Assembly (NCBI GenBank): GCA_003342895.1
Contig: PTFA01000404.1
Span: forward strand, 482,188 to 546,187
Direction of reading: 5' to 3'
From: Casuarius casuarius
Taxonomy: Eukaryota; Chordata; Aves; Casuariiformes; Casuariidae
DNA length: 64,000 nt
Shown: piece after piece, positions 1 through 43,115 of the stretch
Layout: every line of letters begins with the position of its first letter
Numbering within the stretch: the first letter of the stretch is position 1
Notes under the pieces: generated by a model
What the model saw: only the letters and a program-made list of their open reading frames with translations
Told to the model about the DNA's origin: nothing
Database searches by the model: none
Position numbers and translations under genes: made by a program

Positions 1-1798
1 GAGGTATTGTGTGGTACCCCCCGATAACTCTGCGCTGATGCTTCTTTTTTTCCACTGTGTACACCATCGATGGCTGCATGCCTCATTAAGCATTCATTGG
101 CAGGAGGATGAACACTTGCAGGCCATTCCTGCAGCCTGTTTGGTAGCGTGATACCTCACTAAACCTTCAGAGATGTTTGACAGTGTTGCCGCAGTATATG
201 AGAAAGCCCTAAAGGTGGCAGCCTCTTGTGAGCTATTTTAACCTTCTATCTCCAGAAAGCCTGTTTAATCTCTTTCCTTCAGACTCTTTCTGAGGATATT
301 AGAAAGCAATTAGCATTCTGTGATCATATCTTGTACTCCAAAAAAGGAAATGCAAAGATTTAGGAGAGATGAGGAGCAGGACAAATGGAGGAAAACCTAA
401 CAATCCCGCACCCTAGACAATTTTTCAAAAACTAAGAGTTAGCCAGACCCATTCACAAATAGGCTGTAGGTACCTACAGTGGCCATGGTCATCCCCAAGT
501 TCCTAGACCAGCTGCCAATGGACATTGATCCATTAATAAGTCTATGAGTTTAGTGCCTGTAGAATAAATGAAGTTGTAAGATAAGGTCAGAAGTTCTACA
601 CACAGTTGTAATTCCTGCAGTATTCTTTAAGGAGAAAAAATCCTGTGTCCTTTCATTACTGTGCAAGAGCTTATGGCATCAGTGACTGAGTAGCATATGA
701 GGCATCACAGAAATACCAGTGGACATCTGCATCTTTTGAAAGGGGACATACATTTAACTATCAGAAATTTCATGTGCCTTTAGTATATCTGATATTTCAA
801 ATTCACCTGTTTCCTTTTTCCTCACTGTGTAGTATCTGACCCTCTTTTAGACCTCTCACCTTGCACTGCCAGCTGGAACAAACTAGAGTAGCTAATGACT
901 TGTACAGAAATCATGTCTCCGTGTCAGTGGGTTAGGTACTGGCTGGTCATGCTGATCACGGTGATACTTGAGTGAGACAGGCATGCTCAAAGCAGGATTG
1001 CACTGGATCCCTCAGAGGCAAAGATACTGTTTGAATCCCAAATGAACCTAGTTGAGGAGGAGGATGACAAACAGTTTCACTGTTGCAAGAAGCTACCTCA
1101 TCTTAGCCTGTGTAATTAAACCCACCTGGCTTTTTCCCCTTCCTCCCCTTTTTTTTTGATTGCATGATTAAATTCTGCCTAAGGTCCTTTGGCAGTCTGA
1201 CCCAGAGAGATCTAAGTGGCTTTTTTATAGAGAGAGCTTTCAGAACAGAGCTGCACTCTGTTTCAAGAGAGAATGCAGCTTTAAAGTCATTGTTAAAGTC
1301 AGGTACAGAGAAGGTTGGTTTGGTACTGGTACCCTGATACAGAGGGAAGAGAGAGCACACTGCTGAAGATCTTTGCTGCCACAAATAAATATCCAGATTC
1401 TCTCTGGAAATTAACATGTTAGCTGTGCATGACAAAAGGTTGGGAAGCTTAGTCAGATGTTCTGTCCCAGACCTGACTTTGTGTATAGGAGAGCCTAAGG
1501 ATCTTCTCCAGCCACTAGTGTTTGTGCTGTGTACAATATGCATGCAGAGCAGCAGGTTAGCTGCTATGAGTATGAACAAGACTGTCTTCTTTCACTGTAT
1601 TAGAACCAGAAAGGAAAAAGAAAGAAAGATGAGTTACCTCTGTCTGAGATTTTCTGTGTCCCTGTCTCCCTGCCTGGATACGCGTGAATCTGTACATCTG
1701 ACTGTTAGTAGATCTGCCTTATCATCTTTCATGCTGTCTGTGAAGGGGTATTGGCCTTAACTTTTCATTTTGATTTCTCTTGCTTTCTGCTCCTTTAG
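1..1798 (+). other. CLCN1 intron 1 (3' part)
   Basis: No exon-like segment recognised. The stretch ends in a pyrimidine tract and the acceptor tcctttag at 1791-1798. I looked for a ClC-1 exon 1 (the first about 60 residues) and did not find it, so transcription probably starts upstream of the window. The open frames at 1103-1579 and 1416-1760 have no family resemblance. Confidence 0.6.
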
Positions 1799-32141
<30,343 letters not shown>

Positions 32142-32870
32142 CTGGTGTGAGGGGAGCAGTCTATTGCACTCTTCAGCTGAGCCAGCCTTGTTGAGCACAC
32201 TCTTCAGAGAAGCATGTGGATACTCTCTTTAAATCCCACAGAGGATTGATTCAGCTGGGAGAAGGGGCATAACACTGACCCTTCTTTCTGCTGCTTTCTG
32301 TGCCAAGACTGTTGGGCTGTCTGGACTATACGAGTATGTGTAGGAGTGAGATGTGGACTGTAAGGTGGCTAAGAGCAAGTTCATAACAATTAAGGCCTCT
32401 GCTTTCATTTGTGGTGAGCCAGTGTATACATGATGTGGCAGAAGGAACCATAACAAGACATGGATACGACTGGACACAAGCAGGATGCTCTGGGTCTATC
32501 TGCCATGTGGAAAGTAGGAGAGCAGCTCTTTTCATTCTCCGTTGGTGTCATTCTTCCAGACTCTCCTGACCTATACGCACCGGTGTAAACATAGCTAGAC
32601 CTTCAGCCTAGAAGCATATTGCTGCTTCTGCCTGCAATCCCACCCTTGTAACTGCAGTTCCTTTTGACTAGCTCTTATCTTGCACCCCCAGAAACATTCC
32701 CATGTAGAACATTTTGCCTCTTTCTCAATTTTTACTCTGAGATTTTCTTGGGTAGGGAGGGCAATTAGGAGCTCATCCTCTGTCCTTTAGCTGAGCTGTC
32801 CCCTGAAAATAGGTGGAAGGAAAAGTATTTGATCCATGTCTCGTGTCTTGAATAAAGCTAGGGCTTTAAG
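32142..32870 (+). other. CLCN1 3' UTR (inferred)
   Basis: From the stop to just past the first AATAAA. Length of about 730 nt is inferred; no transcript evidence is available here. Confidence 0.55.
32851..32856 (+). promoter_or_regulatory. Polyadenylation signal AATAAA for CLCN1
   Basis: First canonical AATAAA after the CLCN1 stop, in cttgaataaagctag, 710 nt downstream. Probable 3' end signal. Confidence 0.6.
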
Positions 32871-35800
32871 AAAAGCATTGGAAGGGAGGAAAGCCTTTTT
32901 GGTTTTCCATCATCTATGGCATTTTCAAACAGAATGGGAAAAGCTTAAGCAGGGAGATCCTCAGTGTTGGAAGGAGAGGAGTAAAATAGCATGTATGTAT
33001 CTATATTTCAAATATCTGTGTTTGTCTCTCTGAATCACTGTTCACAATTTTTACAAACTTATAGTCTTAAAATATAAGAACTCCAAAAAATGAATTAGGG
33101 TGTTAACAGCCCACCAAGTAATACAGCACAGAAGCCACATTCTCTGCACTTTTGTAAGGTTTCTTTCTAAAACTCCTGCTCTCTTTCCCAATAATTCTGT
33201 ACTGCCTACTTTCCACATATTTTTGCGTACCTCTGATCTGAGAAATCCAGCTCTCATTTTTGCCAGCTTGTTTCAGTTGTGACTAAGCAGAGACCCCCAC
33301 CCTTATCTGCAGCATCTGTATTCCAGTTCTAGATCTGGAGCATATCTTGATTTGTATCTTGACAAAACATGTCTCATCAGTTCATGTCATGCATGTGAAA
33401 CCTTGACATCCAAAGATAAGATGCCGTTTTGTTTAACACACTGTCCTTGTGAGTTTGTCAGTAAATAGGCAAAATCAAATTCTGTGTATTCTGCAACTTT
33501 CCACTATTCTACATCTCTTTCTACCATAGCTTTTGTGTGTCTACATGCTCAGATGCAGTCCCAAGCAGTTTGTTGGGTGTGCTTCTACTTATCAGCATCA
33601 GGAAAGCAATCCAGGCACTAAGAATGTGTTCAATATTCCCCTGGTTGTTGGACCACATGCCCTTTGCTGATATTTGTAAAGCATCATCTGAATTAGAGTG
33701 GCCAGTTTCATCTTAATAGGTGGTTTTCCATAAACTCTCTTAGAAGCAAGTCAAAAATATGGTTGCCTCTAACCTGGTCTTGCTAGGAAAATTCCATCCA
33801 GGCTTTAATTCCAAGGATTGACTTTGTACCAAATCCTCTCTCGTGATTTTCATGGATGGAGGGAGTCTGTGGCAAGCTGATGGTAGGGGAAAATCTCCCC
33901 AGCTATTTTCTTGGAGAGGGTGATATTTGCTCTCGTTCCCTGGATTTCACTGGCCTACTCTATATTCTCTTTGACACATGATTCCTCTGTTTAAGCTAAC
34001 AGGGGACAATCTTTCCCTGTTTTCCAAAGTGATCTTCACTCATCTGAAGGTCACCCTGTCCTTGTGAGAAGACAGTAGCACTCTGGAGGCAAGTATCTCA
34101 TTCACGCCAGGTGCCTCCCGCTACCACAGAGCTGTGTTATATTCCTGCCTGCCAGGCAGTAGGACACAAACAGCCTCCCTGTTACCTTTGTGTCGCCTTC
34201 CCCTCTGCTTGTGGAGAAGAGACTGAATCACTGCTATTTTTACTCAAGTAACTGTGATATGCCTTTGTGTAGGAAGGGGAGAAAGGACATTTTTTTTTTA
34301 AATATACATAAATGCATAGTGTATTCCAGTCAGTGGCAACACTGTGAAACCAAACTGATCTGGCCACACACATTCACAGAGGGCCAAGTTTCTCCAAGCA
34401 TGTATGGACTTAGTTCCACCACATTTTTCAGCTTAACCAAATGGTTGCACTGACACACATGAGACAGGGAGAACCTCTGAGGCTGGAGCCAATACACATC
34501 CCCCACCCCCACCTGAGTACAGAGATGTGCTGTGCTCCAGTACTGCATTTCTCCTATGGTGTGTTACAGAACTGGATGAGACTGGATGAGAAAGCAGATG
34601 GAGTCTAAATCAAAGACAGAGAGCGTGTGAGTCATGACAGACAGATTGTGAGCTGAGGGAAATGAAATGAGGCCCACAGAGGGGTTGGGGAAGCTCAGAC
34701 TAAGATAAAAGATACATCTGCCCTGGGGTAGTGGAAAATTTCATGAGGTTGGTCATCTGCGGGTACAAGGGCACACATACGCATGCCCACACAAATGCAC
34801 ACACATGTGCCTGTATCTGCCCCAGCATTATCATGAAGAACTGAACTGCTCTCTATGGTGAAGCAGAAAATCAGGATCTTGAGTAACAACCCCCTGCTCT
34901 TTGGAGGGGTTATTCCAGATTCATTCCATGTGTGCCCCCACCCTTGGAGTAGAAACAGCATTCATCTGCACCAGTTTCCTCACCTGGAAAAAAGCATGCA
35001 TACATAAATGTGTGTAGGAAGCCAGGAGGAGACAAAAAACATACTGCAAAGATGGTTTGGGATGCCTAATGATGTTTCTGCTTCCATTTTTATTAATAAA
35101 ATCTGCATTGAGCTGATGCCACATACTTTAGTAGGTGTGAATTGTGCAGTAATGAAGATACCGAACCTTTGTCAAGAAAACTCTAAGCCTGCACCCTGTC
35201 AGGCGATCCTGAGATGCCCCCTCAAAGTTTAAACTTGAAACCTTTGTCCTGCAAACAAGGTGACATTGAACTGCCACTCTAAAACATACATCTCTCATCC
35301 TATCCAAGCAGCACAGACTTGGCTACCTACAGGCAAAAAAATGTTTTTTGTCAAACTAAAAGCTTCCCAGAATTTACAGCATCACTAAGACCTTGATGTT
35401 TCTCTAGAAAGTGAAATCTCAGATCTGCCTGCAAAAACCCAAATACAAGTCTTTGAAAAACAAGCTCTGAGGATGTTTTGAAACACAGAGGCTTGCTTTC
35501 CTCCTAAATAGCCTGTGGAGTTGGTTGGAATCAGTTGTGTTGGGCAGAGATTCATGTTACACCAGGCTTGTCAGCTGCCACTCAAAGCAGTGAAATAGAG
35601 CTCATTTTAGTCAGTGTTCTCAACTCTGAGCACCTGCTGAATAACATTTGGTACCTGACATATAAGGAAATACTCTGAGAAGAACAGGGTAGTTAAAAAT
35701 CTCCATCAGAGTACAAAATTTTGGGAACTCACCACCACCATCACCACAAAAAAAATAAAATCCTTTACCTTGTATCTTCAAGTGAAACTTAGTCTTAATC

Positions 35801-36680
35801 TCATCTAATTGCCAGTTTACTGATATTCACTTAATGAAGGCAGGAAGTTATCTATAAAATTCTAATCTAGCAAAAAGATGAACTCTCCCTTTTACATGAT
35901 ATTTAAATGTGAAAGCAGAAGTCTCATTTTTAGACTAGCGAATATAAAGAAGTGAAAAAAATAGGGAAGAGTCGAGATGATTGACAAGTCTAAGGATAGA
36001 GTTTTGGGAGGTTGTGATATGGCTCAGAGGCTTAGTCATGATTTGGCTGGGAGGATAAAACACTTGGAGATAAATTGCTGGATAACAAAAAATGCCTGAA
36101 AAAACAATGTAACTTTTTTTGATTGGCAAATTCTTTCAGACTAAAAATTTGCAGATTGCTAACCCTATAGACAAAACCAATTAATACAAGTGATTTGAAG
36201 TAGAGAGACACACTGAATCAAGCATTCACAAAATTAACCTTCCTTCCCTCCGCTGACCCAAATATACAAACACTATATACACTATACTGCTTGTTTTGTG
36301 GTCAAACAGTACAAGCCATGGAAATAACTAGCTGATCCAGTAAAGATCCCTCTTTGCCAAATTAGTCCAATACTAATAAGGGTATAATTAAGAACATATT
36401 ATTAAAAATACTGTCACAACAAGCACTAAGTCATCCATGACCACATAAATCTGGGCACAGCTATCATAACAATTTCATCCACACTGGAGACCAATAATTA
36501 ATATTTCTGGATAAAAACAACACCTGAGCATTAGTCTTCTCAAGTAGAGAAGAACATTTTTTATCTTAATCCATGTAATGCAAAATTTTTTGTGGCTTTA
36601 TCTGTGGGAGGCAACTGATCTTGACCATAAACCACAGACTCTCATTGTGCCCTCCCCCAAATAGGGCAGACAAACCTGGG

Positions 36681-36735
36681 CGCACACACACGCGCGCGCA
36701 CGTGCACGCGCACACACACACACACACGCACACAC
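36681..36735. repeat. 55-bp alternating purine-pyrimidine tract
   Basis: CA repeats flanking a central cgcgcgcgcacgtgcacgcg block. Every step alternates pyrimidine and purine without interruption, including the CG core, so it is a strong Z-DNA candidate by sequence. Confidence 0.92.
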
Positions 36736-37479
36736 TCAGGACCTTTGTTAAATTACAGATTTGCCAAGTGTTTAGTAGATAGCTCTGCAATTGGATTGCA
36801 TTTGTTTTGAGCCACATCTCCCCCTCCCTCAGCTTTCTGGGAGTCAGTAAACTCTAATCTAGCCTCACAGTGCTAAAGACAATACAGCGGACTCTGCTAG
36901 AAGTAGCGCACTAGCTCATGAAGCCAGTCGCAGCCACACCTGCTACTGGTTTGAGCACTGGGCTTTCGGATGAGCATTTGCTCACATCTCAGCAGTTTTG
37001 GAGTGCTGGTTGTACAAACATCCTGAGTTCTGCAGTAAAACCAGTTATTGAAATGTATCCAGCCAACTTGAAGGATTGCATCTGATTTGGAGGACAAAAT
37101 ATCGTAAGAAAATTCCAATAGCAACTTTATAAAGGAAATGGAATGTAGAGAAATGAAAGTGCAAATTGCCCATCTTATATGAACAGCCATCTAAAAACTG
37201 CTAATATCTGGCTATTCACTAAATGGCTGAAGTCTGAAGATCAAATGGCAAAAAAACAAGACCTACTAAGATGGTGTTCAGAATTAAAGTCACACAAACT
37301 CATGTTACAAGGTTTTCATTTTTTTCCCCACAGAAACAAGTGCAAAGGACAGTAATGGAAGGTTTATGAGGAATATCCTTGCCAAAAAAAAAATCTGCTT
37401 TTTTTTCCCCTCAAACTTCTATAGTGCACTTAAGCAAAATGGGCTGTGAAAAGAAATGGGAGTTGTGAGATGGTTGGAT

Positions 37480-38350
37480 TATGACCAAACATGTCACAGA
37501 ATCTTATGCTCAAATTGAAATTGCAGTTTCTCTGGCACAGCGGCTGCCTGAAGGATTGTATAAAAAATACCCTAGCAACTGGCAGAGTATGGAGCCAGTG
37601 AGATGTCAGAGAGAATTGTCTTTAGCCCTTTCTATTTACTGTTTTCATTAATCACTTGAAAAAGAAGGTAACATAGGAGAGTTTATAGGAAAGCAACATG
37701 AGGGAAACATCTGATAGACTTGCCATCTAGTCTAAACAGAAAAATAAGAAGGCAGCGCAGATCAGAGACTGGGGAAGATACCACAGAACGAGGTTCATGT
37801 TGGGGCTATGCAGCTAATTTATCTAGGGGAAAAAATCCAGAGGAGACATACTTAACCAAGGGATAAATCTAGACTAGTATGAAGGTAAAAGAAATCTGTA
37901 GGTGAAGCACTCAGCAGCTGAACAGCATCTTTGTAGCATAATGTGAATTAAGAAAAAAGACATTTTTTACTATCCCGAGTTATTACTTCAGGGCTCAGAG
38001 ACATGTTCTTTTCCCAGAGGCTCAAGTCTTAAACGTATGTGGAGTAACTTATTCCATCCAGGACACTACATTTCAAGAAAAATAGTGACAAACTAGAGGC
38101 TATTTGGAGAAAAAACGGGAACAACTATTAGGGGACTTGCAGGACTAAAGAAAAAGGAAAAAATACCTGAAGGAGTTAAATATGTAAGTCACAACTGAAT
38201 TATATGAACATAATTATGCAGACACACGTACTAAAGGATGGCTGGGAAACTATTCAATAGTGAAGGAACATAAACCGGGAGGAATCAGATCAGCTTCTAA
38301 TAAAACATGGCGAGTACAGATCAGCTAAATATCCCTGACTGTGAAATATG
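37480..38350 (+). repeat. Ancient CR1/L3-like LINE fragment
   Basis: 'ttttcattaatcacttgaaa' and later 'ccatccaggacactacattt caagaaaaatagtgacaaac' followed by 'tattaggggacttgcaggac' follow the 3' ORF2 and UTR order of old CR1/L3 elements. Heavily mutated; limits approximate. Confidence 0.5.
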
Positions 38351-39317
38351 TCTTAAGCAGGACAAGTGACACTGCTTAGCCCCTGTACAAACTAGCACAG
38401 AAAAGTGCAAGCAAGTACCTTCACAAGGAAATAGGTATCTTTCACGTCTAGAATTTAAAATTCTCACATGATAAAGCAGTGCTGGATCTGGCCTAGTGAC
38501 CTCAGTTCTTTTAGGAACAAGCAGATGATACAAAAATGTTTCAAGTGCCAGAGGTACCCCTTTTCCTCTGGATCAGCCAACTCCCCAACCTACTATGAGG
38601 ACAGTAGGCTGAGAAGCACTGATTTAAAAATGAAATGTGAAGCCAAAGTCTTGTTACTTATGGTTAGTGCCTGTGCCACCACAGCATCAGCTTCTTCTTG
38701 GTGTGCTGTCCGAACCTGCTGTTGTGAAACTTCTGGTAGACCCTGTATCAAAGGTGTCTGCATGTCACCAATACCTGAACGATTCTTATATGTATCATCT
38801 GTAAAATGCTGTTTCAGCATAACAGGAAAACCCATTCTGTCCTAAACTGGAAGATCCCACTAATATGACACTGCCTATCATCAAATCTGTCACAATGGCC
38901 TGGAATTTGTGGCATGGTAGCCCCAGGCATTTACAAGATTTTATCCCTGTATAGCGGAACATGAGATGTTCTTATCTTCTCAATGAGAAACACTGCATCA
39001 TATATTTCCTACTCTGGAATGCTTCTCCAAACCACCACAGATTTTTTGCAAGGTCCCCCATCAGGCTTTGATCCTATCTCATTGAGACCCACCCCTCTTC
39101 CTAGGATCCTCCTTCCTCAGACGCAACTCCCCTTGAACCAGTCCCACAGAAATAAAACACTTCCACCAGCCAGGACGGCAAGACCACATTCTGTTTAATA
39201 ACAACTCCGTAAAGGACTGTACATGCTATTTTGAACTACCTCCCCTTCTTTACTGTGGTTGCTGCCACATACAGGCATGGAGGTGTATAGTGTCATATAG
39301 TTTCCTAAGTCTATATG

Positions 39318-39368
39318 TAGTGTGTGTACATGTATGTATGTGTTTGTATGTGTGTGTATTTATATATA
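39318..39368. repeat. TGTA/TG/TA simple sequence
   Basis: Imperfect tgtatgtatgtg, gtatgtgtgtg and tatatatat runs. An ordinary microsatellite. Confidence 0.85.
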
Positions 39369-42300
39369 TCTTTGTAGAAGTGTTATCTCATAAGTCACAT
39401 TATCAAAACATGCGAAGAATATCCAACAAAAATTTTCAGGCAAATGTGTTTTGGAGCTGGAAGACCAAAGGCAAATCAGACTCATTTTAATTATTAAGGG
39501 CTCATGTGGGACAAGGTAGGGATGAAAGCTTACAACAGTGGGCCCCTTTCTCTTTCTATTTTACTTCCATTACTACATTTACTTCCATTCAGTACTTTCC
39601 CCCCAAACATTAATTCACCTCTGTAAACACTAGCTTAAAAGAATGCAAATAATCACCAATGAGCCTCCCCCTACAGAAAATGTGTACAGATGAGGGAGAG
39701 GCTCTTTAAATCGCACAGCTGCAAACTCCGTTGTCCCATACCCTGATGCTAAAGCAGTTTCAAACATTGAAAATGCAACATTTGAAGCCCCAAACCTTTA
39801 GTTACTTTTAAACATGCTTCAGGAATTCATTCTATATTCCACCCATGAGACCCCCTCCACCACCCTTGTACCTCCCAAGCTCTCAGTTTGTACCCTCCCA
39901 TCTGTGGAATGAGCCGAAACAAAAGAGATCCTGTTCCCTGCAAAATTACTTTTGAGTCCCAACTCTACAGTCTAGGGAATTTCAAAGACCTCCAATCAGG
40001 CACAATACCCACAAACCGGAGAAGAAAAACTGAAGCCAAACAAGAATATGTACCTGCAAAAGAGCTTTTGGCTTGCCACATTGCTCACACATACAGTACC
40101 TGAAAAGAAGGGAAGCCCACCTGTACTTGCCTCATGAAAGGTCAGCAGAGCTCTAGAACAGGGGTTTTGAGCTTTTGACCTCCAATTCATGACTGGATTT
40201 CCATGCCCAATGAAAATCAGTCCAGCAGGCAAGTGAACTCAGACTGAATGCTTTTATCTCCCTAGAAGTAACACTTGGTGCATGATCTCATCTTCATGGT
40301 GGAGAAAAACGTTTTTGTCTGACTAGCATGGACATTTGTTTCCTTAGGGGAAAGCAGAAACAGGACTGGCTTTCAGAGGGCATTTAAAATGGGCCTGATC
40401 AAAAGAGGACAGGAGGATGCTTAGTAATAGCCTTTTCATAGAACACAGCAAACCTTCTTTTCCTAGAAGACAGCAGCTATCTTTCATCATCAGGCAAGTC
40501 CCTTGATGACTGCACCAAAAAAAATTCTTACTTGAACTAGATTTCATAATTTTAAGAAAAAAGTCCCTACAAGTTTTAGTAAAAATACCATTTCTCAGAG
40601 AGCCTTGGCCTGACTGTAATGTTTACTCTTCCAACAATGTGTGTCTGTTTCGGCAAAATACATTGCATAGTCTCTTCTGGACCATATTACACATGTGCAG
40701 ACCAACACTGAGGATCATAGAGCTTTTCTTGATTTCCAAGAAAAGGACTACACTTTGTCATGCCTATGCTGGGAAAAAAGCCAGTGCAAGGGCATAAATA
40801 GACCCTAATGTTCTAAGTGCAGGTCTTCCATGTTCGTTTGCTAAAATAATAGCCATTTGGTTTTTATCCCTATCCAGTAAACTCATAAAACTGGTTGTGC
40901 TGCTGAGAGCACAGTGTCCCCAACAGACTTGTCCAGGCTCTGTGACATGTTCTGAGATGAAGAGAGACACTGATCTGGCACAGATGTCGAACTGGTTTCT
41001 TCTGCTGCTATGCAGATTCACTACTATTTAGTCTGTGAAAAGCCTCTGATATAAAAGAGGCAACTGATGTTGACTTTACAGCTTGCATTCTTTTTTGAGA
41101 CTGTGCTTTAATGACTGTAGGCTATGCTCCACATATATTTAGTTTTAATAGGCACTGTTTTCCTCACATTTTCCCTGTTTATTTTTCCTTTCCCTGAGCC
41201 ACAGTATAGCAATCTTTCCCTGTCAGATTGTGACGGGGGGGGGACCCAATTCTCAATGAAACTGTTGCTTATTTATGCTTTTTTAGATGTAAGGGCACTA
41301 GCTGTGATAATCTCTATATTGGAATGAATTTCTTTTTTCTTTCCTTTCTTTTCCTTTCTTTTGGTTAAGCAGTTAGTTTAAGGGAAATGCCAGATTGTTT
41401 TGAATTGTCTGAATAAGGGAAATTTGATCTGGGAGAAATTAAGAGGAAGAGTTTTAGACTGCAAGAGAGCAGGGGCTTTGGCAAACTGAATAGATTGATA
41501 TGACACTGATCAGGGTTACAAAAAACTAATGCCAGCCTTGCCCTGACTCCAGAAGTTTAGAGGTGGCTTTATTTTATTTATCCTTTTCTTTCCCTTTCCA
41601 GGCAATTACAATTGTAATAGTTAAGTCAAACTGAGATAAATTTAGAGATTTGGGGTTCCCACTGAAGACAGAATTCACATTAACTTCATTTGGACAAGGA
41701 CTGAGTTCTTCTTTGGGGGTATTTTTTATATGAATCCCCTAAAGCAGCAGAATTTAGTATGCAGTAAGCTGTTTTTTAAAGCCAGTAGCTGCCCAAATTC
41801 AGAGGGATCTCTGTCCTATCATTCGGTCTTACAGAAACAAGTATGGCTTGGACTAAGGAGTACCAAGAGCTGTGCCAGTCCTGAAGCTGTCGCTTGTACA
41901 GCAATTATCTGCCTGATCCCATTCTTCCTAGAGTCTTCCAGGAAGCCTTCTAACTGTGTAAATATACAGCTTCAAGCTTTTCTTGGTCTCTTCCCCCAAG
42001 CTTTTCCCGCAGTGTGTCTCCCTCTCTAGCCACACTACCCCTCACTATTGCATGGAGCATACATATCCACAATCCTGTCCTGTTGTACCCTGCCTCACCG
42101 CATTACCATACCTCTGTCAAATGAAGAGAGCAGTTTTCTTCTCTCCAGTCATCTTTCCATGGCTTGTAGCTAAATTTTATGTTTTGAACACAGTTTATCA
42201 CATGGACTCTGCCTAGGTGTGAAGAGCCATTCTGAATCTCACACTAGCTTGGAACTGGCTTAAAGACATGGATAAGCCTCACCTCCAAGAACTGCCCTCC

Positions 42301-43060
42301 TCCAAAATCCCATTGTGTCTCTCACTCCTTCATATGGCTCTGCCTCTTGCAATTGCAGAAGAAGATCCATCAGTATCTTCATCTGCTGTGGAGTGTAACC
42401 ACTGGGTGCATGACACACTTGTGCATGTTAATTTTATGAATTCCAGATGCATGTCAAGTTACCCATCTCCTCCTGCCTGATTGCAAGGGGTTAACTCAGA
42501 GGAGCCTGTGGAAGGGGAGGGAACAATGAGGGAAATTACATGGTGTTAAATAACAGCAAAGAGCAATTCAAATGAGGGAATACTAGAAATTCTAAAGAAA
42601 ACAGGAGAGAAGGTACTAGGGGATGGATACATCCTCCATGGTAGCTCAGGTGGGTTTATTATTCTTAGCCAGAAATTTCATGATTAGTTTAAGCCATTTT
42701 AAGCTGCATCTGCAACCAAAGAAGTATCCTTTGACATGATGTTTCACCTGTCCTCAGTGATGCTTGCCTAGCCAAGTGAACCAACACAAGGAGCTGATCC
42801 CACTGAAACCTCTTTTTTGGTAGAGGACGGGATTAGTTTTCAATGGGACCAGTTCCTGGATAGATAAACGAATGTTAGTACTGGTGCTACTTAGGCAGCA
42901 GAAATATCTAGCTGGTGGTGAGGGAGGGGAGGAGAAAGGACAGACTCTTTCAGCAGCTTAAACTCATCATGAAGATGCCATTTCAAAGTGCAGTTTCACA
43001 ATTTACCTAATCTGATATAAAGGCCAGCTGCTGCTGAAAACATTGCACGCGTGAGCACTT

Positions 43061-43115
43061 GCGCTCGCGCGCGCGCTCTCTCCCTCTCTCTCTCTCTCTC
43101 GATCTCTCTCTCGCA
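43061..43115. repeat. CG-repeat followed by CT-repeat
   Basis: gcgctcgcgcgcgcgc passes directly into ctctccctctctctctctct and a second ct block. A CpG-dense alternating segment adjoins a polypyrimidine mirror-like tract. Confidence 0.9.

Noticed and set aside
1103..1760. Candidate CLCN1 exon 1 in the frames at 1103-1579 and 1416-1760
   Set aside because: Neither translation resembles the ClC-1 N-terminus, and neither ends in a donor of the right phase.
38478..38623. Possible hAT transposon ends (cagtgct... and ...agcactg)
   Set aside because: Only about 7 matching terminal bases, and the flanking 8-mers (tgataaag and atttaaaa) do not form a target-site duplication.
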